From NCBI GenBank assembly GCA_037074615.1, contig CM073520.1, forward strand, positions 32,359,527 through 32,423,526: DNA of 64,000 nucleotides, written 5' to 3'. Source of the DNA: Leucaena leucocephala (Eukaryota > Streptophyta > Magnoliopsida > Fabales > Fabaceae). The notes beneath the pieces were generated by a model that searched no databases, was not told the origin of the DNA, and saw only the letters and a list, made by a program, of their open reading frames with translations. The number at the start of each line of letters is the position of its first letter. Position 1 is the stretch's first letter. Position numbers and translations under genes: made by a program. Below are positions 57,501-64,000 of the stretch, piece after piece.

Positions 57501-60500
57501 TCAAATGAGATACACCAAGATAAAATCAAATCAAGATAAAATCAAATCTCTAATAACTACACCTAAATCAAATCTGATATGTTTCTAATAATAATAATAA
57601 TATCTCTAACAATAATATCCTAATATTAATGACATAATAACAATAATATCTCTAACAATAATATCCTAATATTAATGATTTAGATATTAGGATATTTTAT
57701 TATTAGGATATTCCCACACTAACTCATTCTTAATTATTCATTCAACAATTCTTCTCCATCCATCTGTAGTTTTTCGCTCTATTTAATATCAAAAGACAGC
57801 TCTCAAATAAACCTTTTGTAGATGAGATTAAACTGAACAGTCCGATAATTTCATTCATAGGGTAAGCTGATTAGATAGACTACAAGGGATCAATCAATCA
57901 TTAAGATTGTGGTTGTGATTGTTATATGCCATGATCTCCTCCCTCAATCCTATCGAAATTAATATTCCTAATATCTCTCAATATATCCCCTAATATCCCT
58001 CAGTATATAAAATACATAATAACTCTATTTACAAATATATATATCCTATTTACATAATTACCACACCTATATATCAAACAAATATGGAACAATGCACAAG
58101 ACTGGGAAGAAAAATATCATATGAAATTTATAAAAAAAACAAAGGAAACGGTACATATGAAAGTAAGCGACAAAAACTGTGGCAATAAACAAGGGAAGAC
58201 TCAATAAGAGAATTGTTGAAAGGCATTCTTCAAAGTGATGCCGGAAAAACAACTATTTGGGTAGAGAGCACAACTGAAGTGATAATAAGATGATTCTTCT
58301 ATATTCATATTGCTATGATAAGGTACATATTTATACACATATACACATAATGATTTCCCAAGTATCATGGGATTTACAGCGTGAAATTAGGCATAGAATC
58401 AGGGAGGAAATCATCTCGTAGTTAATCTCCTATGATTTGTCTCCTTTAATTCTCATTTAATTCCCAATATTTCCTACAAGAATCACGTATCATGGCTCGT
58501 CAATTTTACCTCAAGAACAGTTCTCCGCTCCTTCTGGTTGTATTGATAGAGGTCGTCTCTTCCTTCGGGTGAAGCAAAATACTTGAGTCGTTCCCTCTCA
58601 TGTTCGGCCGTAGCAAAAAAACTCATGACCTTTAATTAATAAATGATTGATATGTAAGTACTTACTGCAGAAAGTTACATGCATGTGCATGTAGAAAACA
58701 TGATTGCACTAGGTTTTTGAAGCATCAAAAAATGTAATCAAGAAAGCATCTTCTATTATTTAAGAAAGCCACATGCATCAGACTAAATTCCGTGATGAAT
58801 ATACAATCATAAAGGTAAAATAGAAGTACCATGTCCTTAGAGGGTAAAAAAGGGGGAAAACATTCAACAACAGGGTATAATGGCTTCTTTGCAATATTAA
58901 TACTAACATTTAAAAAGAAAAATGTGAAGGCTTCTTTGTTACTCTGGATAGAAAGGAAAACGCTAGCAAGGGCATTCCATATCTCTTTCCTTTGCTTAAA
59001 CATATGACTGTCTGTACATCCACCTGAACCTTGAAGCTACAACAAACTAAAAACAATCCTGTCTGCGGTCTTTAATATAAGACCTTGTTGACTAATTTAG
59101 ACAGATTAAAGAAGCCAAATAAATCAGTTAATCATAACAAATGTGACAAGATTTCTCCAAAGTACTCATGTATAACGTTAGATTATATATTAGTTTATAA
59201 GATTGGTAAATTAGTTTAAAAAAATAATAAATATTATATATAAAATATATTAAGGTCTTATATTTAGGACAAAATTCAACCCTCCAACTAGCTATTATGT
59301 TAAGGACCGGAGGTAGTAATAAAAGACACAACTAAGAGAAGGGCAAAATGTTTAACTATATAGCATGGTGGGCAATGCTCTCAAAATTGGCATTATAACG
59401 ATAGTTAAAAAGCATACTGGATCTTGCCTCAAAGAAATATCGTCGAGGGGAAGCTGAAGACACATCCATTGTCAATTCCACAAAAGTCTTTAACTTTATC
59501 GGGATAACCGAGGCATGTACACCAGAATTATTCATTTCTCTGGGACTGACCTGAAATTGATGAAATTGCTTATAAGAAAATAACAGAACTATGCATATTC
59601 ACATAATTGTCACCAGATGTATGCATTGGATTGAATAATTACGCAGATATATCATAGAAAGAATATTGATTTTGTTAGAAAATGCCAATAAGCTGGAACT
59701 GGAAGCCAGTACAAAAGTTAAACACACTAAGTCATTTTAATATTCCCAAAAAGAACAAATTGAAAATTAATTTTCAACTTTTACAAGGAACTCAAAACAA
59801 ATTCTTTATGATTTTTTCAGTTCATAGACACAGAATCACCAAATCAGTAGCAGAAAAACCTTATACTACCTCCGATTCTAATTATAAGACCACATTGACT
59901 TTTTTTGAGAGACTAAAGAAGTTAGATAAACTACTTAATTATAGCATATGCTATATAATCTCTTTGAAATGAGTAGCTTATAAGTCCAATAAATTAGTTT
60001 GATGGAAAAAATAAATATAAATACTTCAAAGTGATTCATTTAGTTTCCTTAATCTTTCCAAAAAAGTCAATAGAGTCTTATAATTAAGACTAGAGGTAGT
60101 AGCATTTTTTTTAAAAAAAAAAATTCTATTGTGCATCCATGAAAGTTCATTGTAGCTGATCACATATGTCAATGTCTAATGATATCATTGAAGGATGCAT
60201 TTATGGAAATACTAGACCACATGTATAGAAGAATTACAATATTCTCAAAAATAACATAAAGCACTCACAGTAATAAAAGAATAAGGATTTAATTTACAGC
60301 GTTGTATAAAAGCATCAACTGCAGCTGGATCTTGACTGGGGAGAATTTCAAGGACATCACCAACGTCATATTCAATAACCTAAGGAAAATCATAAACGCA
60401 TCCTTTACTTCAAACAAGGAAGCTGAATAACCTTGGAGCTTATTATAATTGAAGTAAAAATAAACAATGTACCAAAATAAGAAAAGATAGGTAGATAGAT

Positions 60501-63343
60501 AAATAGATAAAGAATATAAATCATACATAAATGTGTTACAAGAATCCAAATTCCATGTTATACAAATATATACAACAAGGTTATAGAAAACAAGAGAGCT
60601 TACATTCGAAACAAATTCAAATTCAAAGTGACGGACATCTTTTCCACTGTTTGATTTGGTCAAAGGAAGATTCTTTACCTACACGATCAGAATTAGATAT
60701 ATTAAATAATACAAGAGGTAAAGGATACATTGGCAGAGCAATTTGAATATATATATATATCAACTGAGAGACCCCCACTACATACATGTATCAATATTAA
60801 TATCTATCACTAAATTTGAATTTCTTCACACAAGATTGGATATATTTAAGCAGATATTATTACTTTCCATCAACAAATGACTTTTCCCTAGAACTAAAAA
60901 GTCAGAGTTCTCAATTTTCCAAACAATCAAATGCACAAGAGTAAATCTAAAATGCACGTGATTAAATTGCTTAGTATTCTAGGCACGGCCTTTCCAAAAC
61001 CTATATCGACACACTAATTACATTCCTCGCACAATTCTTTTGATATAGAAAATTGTATATCAAATATCTTGTCCTTTAAAATAGCTAATGAACTAATCAA
61101 TTTATAATATACGCAGGATCATGCACTTTATGTGAAACAGATTGGACAATGCACAGTCGCGCAGCAACCTATATATTGATCACATCATTTGCCTTTATGT
61201 AGAAATGGGAAAATTCTACTCATGGAAATAATTCCAGAAAATATATGATAGTTTCATATCCAATACCATCTTAAGAAAGCAACCAGGCCTACTTCTGTCA
61301 GGATGGGATGTGCCAGGATGCATTGAACGAGAACCTCCAATTTGAATCTCATCATAATTTAAATCTGGGGGGCAACCACAAATATGCACATTGGCAAATT
61401 TAATAAGTTCTACCAAAGTTCCATTACGAACGTAACAAGAAAGGCATAGCTCGAAATAAACTCATCACAAGTCCATCTATGTTAAGATATCATAATTTTT
61501 CCTATAAAAGATGAAAATGCATCAGCAAGAAATATACAAATGTGGATGGTAGTGCATTGTCCTAAAGGAGAACAGAAAACGCATAGTGTAAAAGCTCATA
61601 CGATGAAGAGTTTATACAATACTAACCAATGACTCTTAGACTATCATGCCTTATCTTAAATGGTGAATTAAAGCAAGCTTTACTATTAAGGGAACATTCA
61701 AACTCAGCAAAGAAATTAATAACTTGTTACCTGAGGCAGTAGAAAATTGTGACTCCACAATGTCAGTGTTGTGATAAGTTATTTGGACTTTTGGCTGATC
61801 AATTAATGCTTCATTTGAAATCATGACATCAGCACCGTTGGGGAAGAATTCAGGTTTTATTACGCTTAACACTCTCCATAGAGATAACATCCAAGGATCA
61901 AGAGCACCTTCATAGCTGCAAATGAACCACTAGAAAAATAAATAATTCACTCACTTTTAAGCTTTTTTTTTAACAGAAATGATAACTAACATTCAAACAG
62001 AATTATACGAGATCCAATTGGAGGTACAAGCTCCCTTCATCATTCACAAGCAGAAAGGTAATTGTTTCCCTCATTTTTAACCTTTTCATATTCCTTAAGC
62101 ACAAAGGTAATTGTTTCAACCAAATCAAACAAAATTTTCTGAATTGACAGCATATTACAAAATCTTACCCTGAAGGGTGTTGATCATCTCCCAAACCTCT
62201 TTCCAAAATAGTTCTTCCACCAAGGTCCATTAATCTTTTGTCAAGCTTCTTTGCAACAAACTGAAATTTTGTGTATAAATTTTTCCAGAAGATGAAAATT
62301 AAATATCATAACATATCTACCAAGATTAATAACCATATTTTCATCAAATTGTAATACTAGAATAACTCGAAGTGATTTTCACAATCAAAAGATTTCTATT
62401 ACATCATAAATTAGCAGACTTAAGATGCACGTGCACTTAGTGGGTGAATCAAGTATAACTCTTTAAGTCTTTAATATTATGTTAGTTTATATTTATCTAA
62501 GAGATGAAACAAAATATTATTCCAACAAAAACATGCAGTATACTACAAACAATTATTTAGATACGAAAACCAATGTCCTTACATTGTATTTCAGATATCC
62601 TGAATCACCCAAACCAAATACAGCATAAGGAACGCCATTCAGCCAATGCTTGCTCAGATTTTTCTGCAAAAGATACCTCCAAAAGACCTGCATGGTCAAA
62701 TAAATAAACAAGGAAAAAACTCAAATGGACAAATGAAAATTAATTCCTGGCTCCACCCTATCACTTCCATGCCACTAAAACAACAAAGAAATAAAAGATA
62801 CTTTTAATTAACCTTCATGGAATCTGGTGTGTCCCCCTGGCCTGTGGTAGAAACAACAAAAATCACAGCCTCCTCCTTTGGTAACAAGTTCTGTGAACAA
62901 ATATTTTTGGATAAAACAGAGCGTATTAATAAGAGAGGAACGTACGAGAGAGAAAGACCAGTTGTCCTCCTAAAGAAAATAAAATTTAGAGAAATAGAGT
63001 CTTCAAAATGTAACATGCCATCCAATCCTTTTAGCATAAACGACAGGCAAGCCCTTAAAGAAAATATAAGCTGAACACTAGAGAGAGGTCAAAAACATAA
63101 TCTGATAATATAAGATACCTAAAGGCAACAGAGCAGCCTTACAAATGAAGCCAAATCCGAAACTGCAATTTCGTGTATGGAATACAAATAGAGAAAGCAA
63201 CTCACAGGATCATATTCGTCCAAAGAATGTAGCTTGACAGGGCAGCCTCTTCGTTCACCTTCGCGACCAAGTCGCTCCGCTGCATCTAATGCATTTCCAG
63301 TCTGAGTAGCATACAAAATCAGCAACTTCGACCTGTCTTCCAT
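51507..63343 (-). CDS. ATR3: NADPH-dependent diflavin oxidoreductase, ATR3/Tah18 type, 12 exons
   Basis: Exons from the 5' end: 63206-63343, 62813-62890, 62583-62687, 62169-62260, 61731-61915, 61267-61364, 60604-60678, 60269-60379, 59428-59550, 58510-58629, 52309-52525 and 51507-52036. Joined, they give one open frame of 623 residues, the length I recall for Arabidopsis ATR3. The flavodoxin (FMN) domain has LYATQTGNA (residues 10-18), STTGQGDTPDS and FGLGDSGY. The FAD domain carries TRAFSISSS, the NADPH domain GPGTGCAPFRG, and the chain ends EAWS with the conserved aromatic residue. Known role: the yeast homologue Tah18 passes electrons from NADPH to Dre2 in cytosolic iron-sulphur protein assembly; plant ATR3 does the same and is essential in embryos. 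Intron 9 uses a GC donor (GAG|GCAAGA). Intron 10 is about 6 kb and contains copia element 3 on the same strand. Introns 8 and 9 each hold a MITE. Confidence 0.95.
53046..53338 (-). repeat. 3' LTR of copia element 3
   Basis: 293 bp, starting TGTGGGAATATCC on the minus strand and ending ATACCACA. It contains internal repeats of 'taatattaggatattattg' type and a TATATATATG promoter-like element near 53101. Confidence 0.93.
53339..53349 (-). other. Polypurine tract of copia element 3
   Basis: TTGAGGGGGAG on the minus strand directly before the 3' LTR, the expected plus-strand primer site. Confidence 0.85.
53346..55166 (-). CDS. copia element 3 reverse transcriptase-RNase H
   Basis: An open frame of about 606 codons. 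The RT begins near residue 90 (VPEWKQAVMEEMQAL, WKLV-type CKWVFTPKY); LDIKNAFLNGDL carries the first catalytic Asp and VYVDDIIVTG the catalytic YVDD. YGLKQSSRAWF and KYFLGMEVA are present. RNase H follows (TDADWAGSQEDSRSTSGY, AKSSAESEIRAL, CDNKAAI, HVEIDRHFIREK), ending at TADILTKGLP. All motifs are intact. The ORF start shown is not a true initiation site: it would be made as part of gag-pol, and the link to the integrase tail is broken by a frameshift near 55150. Confidence 0.9.
   Translation of the reverse strand: MGKMYSRRHHRGHDHHISEVESVPEPLVDPEHGEANLEFPIALRKLPRTCTKHPIEKFVSYAALTPSYHTFVTNLDSIKIPNNVHEALAVPEWKQAVMEEMQALEKNGTWEIVQMPSGIKPVSCKWVFTPKYNADSTLNKLKARLVARGFTQTHGIDYNETFAPVAKLNTIRVLFSVSANLDWPLEQLDIKNAFLNGDLKEEVYMTLPPGFEAGRQNQVCRLRKSIYGLKQSSRAWFDRFSSVLKVEGYQQSLSDHTMFVSRRNDLITIIIVYVDDIIVTGNDIKEIDRIKVALNHEFEVKDLGKLKYFLGMEVARSKVGIYVSQRKYILDLLKETGMLGCKPSKVPISTVKQKKRQTVVETDKDENKQKKRERDEMRTDKGRYQRLVRKLIYLSHTRPDIAFAVSVASQHMHDLRKKHMDSAYKILQYLKGTPGRGLFFRKSTNRSVEIYTDADWAGSQEDSRSTSGYCTFVWGNLVTWQSQKQKVVAKSSAESEIRALAQGIMEGLWLARVAKEAHLKIDAPLKLFCDNKAAINMALNPIQHSRTKHVEIDRHFIREKVEDGIMCLTYIPTRLQTADILTKGLPEEIFERLLGKLDMVNIYDPT
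55135..55775 (-). pseudogene. copia element 3 integrase tail
   Basis: Reads (frame of 55612) SAKGIVHHSSCPYSPQQNGI then AERKNKH, so only the last part of the integrase core with its catalytic Glu remains, followed by the usual C-terminal region (FYWGDAIQTAIQLINRLPS, RVFGC, CVFLGYSSSQKGYKC). The zinc-binding HHCC region and both catalytic Asp residues are deleted: the protease frame (GTPFT) jumps straight to this point near 55770. The segment is out of frame with both neighbours. Confidence 0.82.
55760..56925 (-). CDS. copia element 3 gag-protease
   Basis: Starts at the ATG at 56925 (MSSTSSDQQKHHGLSTG). The UBN2/copia gag region follows (LTLTNYQDWAQAIKHA, WLINSMSPNIKRSFMYL, WVAVRDSYS, FLAGLNAEFDAVRARIL), then a CX2CX4HX4C zinc knuckle (CEHCKKVGHTREKC) and a retropepsin motif WIVDTGASDHMT. 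The frame stays open past the deletion junction near 55770 but there reads through the integrase sequence in the wrong frame, to about residue 596. Gag forms the virus-like particle; the protease processes the polyprotein. Gag itself is intact, so this copy could still package RNA. Confidence 0.88.
56937..57108. repeat. Minisatellite in the leader of copia element 3
   Basis: About eleven head-to-tail units of 13-17 bp based on 'actgtagcaactcggt', with variants 'actgtagcgacgcggt' and 'actgttgcaacacggt'. It lies between the ubiquitin fragment and the gag ATG, in what becomes the 5' leader of the element RNA. Confidence 0.85.
57128..57422 (+). pseudogene. Captured polyubiquitin fragment (antisense to copia element 3)
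   Basis: The plus strand encodes 75 residues of one ubiquitin unit from Gln2 ([20 protein letters not shown] ... LHLVLRLRGG) followed directly by the next unit from Met1 to Thr22 (MQIFVKTL ... VESSDT). There is no stop codon and only one clear departure from plant ubiquitin, Pro37 to Leu (KEGILPDQQ). The first Met is TTG, so it has no start and is not a gene. Head-to-tail units show that a polyubiquitin mRNA or gene was the source. The fragment ends at GATACCA, which is also the element's primer-binding site in complement. It is transcribed antisense from the LTR. Confidence 0.93.
57411..57422 (-). other. Primer-binding site of copia element 3 (tRNA-iMet)
   Basis: TGGTATCAGAGC on the minus strand directly abuts the LTR end, a perfect initiator-tRNA-Met site. 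The same 12 bases are the complement of ubiquitin codons for Ser20-Asp21-Thr22 plus one base. Confidence 0.93.
57423..57718 (-). repeat. 5' LTR of copia element 3
   Basis: 296 bp. It differs from the 3' LTR by one A/G substitution (around 57559) and one extra ATA in the AAT repeat (around 57595). Confidence 0.93.
59059..59316. mobile_element. Stowaway-type MITE in intron 9 of the diflavin reductase gene
   Basis: The left end CTGTCTGCGGTCTTTAATAT matches the inverted right end (CTACCTCCGGTCCTTAACAT). A TA follows on the right; the left TA has changed to TC. AT-rich interior, non-coding. Confidence 0.55.
59866..60099. mobile_element. Stowaway-type MITE in intron 8 of the diflavin reductase gene
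   Basis: 234 bp with strong terminal inverted repeats: CTACCTCCGATTCTAATTAT at the left against CTACCTCTAGTCTTAATTAT from the right, and TA duplications on both sides (59864-59865 and 60100-60101). The longer plus-strand ORF in this area crosses the MITE end and is not a gene. Confidence 0.75.
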
Positions 63344-64000
63344 GACAAAGAATCCTCCACACGCGAAAATAAAAGAATGAAAAAGAAAATTTATATCTTG
63401 AACTATTACAAAGTTATTCAGAAGAGTGAAAAAGGTTTTGAATTTGACCTGGGTATATGAAGAGGCTGATGAAAGAAAGAAGGCGGAAGAAAAATATGGG
63501 AACTGTATCTAAATATATGAACTAACTGGGATTGTAGGCAAAAAGATATTCAAACTGTGATTGTGGAGACTACTCGACGAGGAAATGTATAGTAAGGATT
63601 TGAAAGGGGTCAATTGGCAGGCTGCAGCGCTTGAGCTGTGAGTACGATCACCCTCGAGGACCCTTTAGCGGACTGAAAATAAATGGCGGCATTACCAAAC
63701 TACTTCCGCAGAGTTTATATATATAATTGATGTCGATTTTTCAAATCTGTCCCCACGCCTTTTTCTTCCCCTCAAGTCCCCACACTTTTAGTTCCGTGTG
63801 TTGTGGTAAATTTATAATTGTAATTATAAATTAGGCTAAATAATAAGGACATTAATGTATTTTTACTTATAAAATTTAATTTCATTTTTTTAAGGGTATA
63901 GTGAAATTTCATAATGTTTTAAGAGCAACTGGAAGTTAATTTACTGTCGTAGTACTCATTTGAATTTCCCTTTTTCAAAATCAAATCTACAAATGGGTGT
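63344..64000 (-). promoter_or_regulatory. Promoter and 5' flank of the diflavin reductase gene
   Basis: On the minus strand an ATTATATATATAAAC element at about 63712-63726 is a plausible TATA box, placing the transcription start near 63685 and giving a 5' UTR of about 340 bp unless an intron is present. The GC-richer stretch 63600-63670 would fall within the UTR. Beyond 63730 the sequence is AT-rich with nothing recognised. Confidence 0.4.

Larger units (their letters stand above)
53046..57718 (-). mobile_element. Ty1/copia retrotransposon 3, very young, with captured polyubiquitin
   Basis: A 4,673-bp element on the minus strand with near-identical LTRs (53046-53338 and 57423-57718; one substitution and one 3-bp indel seen by eye) and a perfect CTAAC target duplication (53041-53045 and 57719-57723). 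In order: 5' LTR, canonical primer-binding site, antisense polyubiquitin fragment (57128-57422), short-unit minisatellite (56937-57108), gag-protease, a deletion removing most of integrase, integrase tail, reverse transcriptase-RNase H, polypurine tract, 3' LTR. Three coding blocks lie in three frames. It cannot encode integrase, so its recent insertion implies help in trans or loss after insertion. Confidence 0.95.
52526..58509 (-). other. Intron 10 of the diflavin reductase gene
   Basis: A GT donor lies at 58508-58509 and an AG acceptor at 52526-52527. Without copia element 3 (4,673 bp) and its 5-bp duplication the intron would be about 1.3 kb. Outside the element the sequence is AT-rich and non-coding. 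Confidence 0.85.

Noticed and set aside
1..64000. CRISPR arrays, tRNA or rRNA genes, bacterial operons
   Set aside because: None found by eye. The tandem repeats present are transposon-internal or microsatellites, and all genes have plant-type introns.

Overview
The window is nuclear DNA of a flowering plant, most likely a eudicot. Its genes have plant-type introns, it encodes plant-specific families (LOB-domain factor, chloroplast ribosomal protein PSRP-3, F-box with F-box-associated domain), the spacers are very AT-rich, and plant transposons are nested in one another. The species cannot be named from the sequence.

Layout. 0.57-1.62 kb (-): an intact two-exon class II LBD gene of the LBD41 type. 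2.5-20.4 kb: an 18-kb gene desert with a tRNA-derived SINE, two copies of a non-autonomous hAT element (one with a perfect 8-bp target duplication), Stowaway-type MITEs, and two unnamed dispersed repeat families. 20.4-23.5 kb (-): decayed hAT transposase with one element end. 23.6-28.5 kb (-): copia element 1, truncated at its 3' side, with an extra acidic ORF between LTR and gag; it cuts into an F-box pseudogene (28.5-29.5 kb). 29.6-29.9 kb: a chimera of fragments of two genes that lie 17-19 kb further on (IST1-like and PSRP-3). 31.0-43.9 kb: a Mutator-like element with a decayed mudrA gene, a second Ulp1-family-type gene, and copia element 2 (both LTRs) inside a mudrA intron. 46.5-47.7 kb (+): IST1-like ESCRT gene. 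49.0-49.9 kb (-): PSRP-3 pseudogene. 51.5-63.3 kb (-): ATR3/Tah18-type diflavin oxidoreductase, 12 exons reconstructed to 623 residues.

The most striking structure is copia element 3 (53,046-57,718), in a 6-kb intron of the diflavin reductase gene. It is very young: the LTRs differ by about one substitution and one 3-bp indel, with a perfect CTAAC target duplication. It has lost most of its integrase. Its 5' leader carries about 290 bp of host polyubiquitin coding sequence in antisense, beginning exactly at the primer-binding site. The ubiquitin coding sequence itself contains the complement of the 12-nt primer-binding site, so the capture looks like mispriming of plus-strand strong-stop DNA on polyubiquitin mRNA.

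The host genes look unrelated to one another (transcription, endosomal sorting, plastid translation, cytosolic Fe-S assembly). The shared theme is repeated transposon activity: nesting, gene-fragment shuffling and pseudogene formation around a few intact genes.
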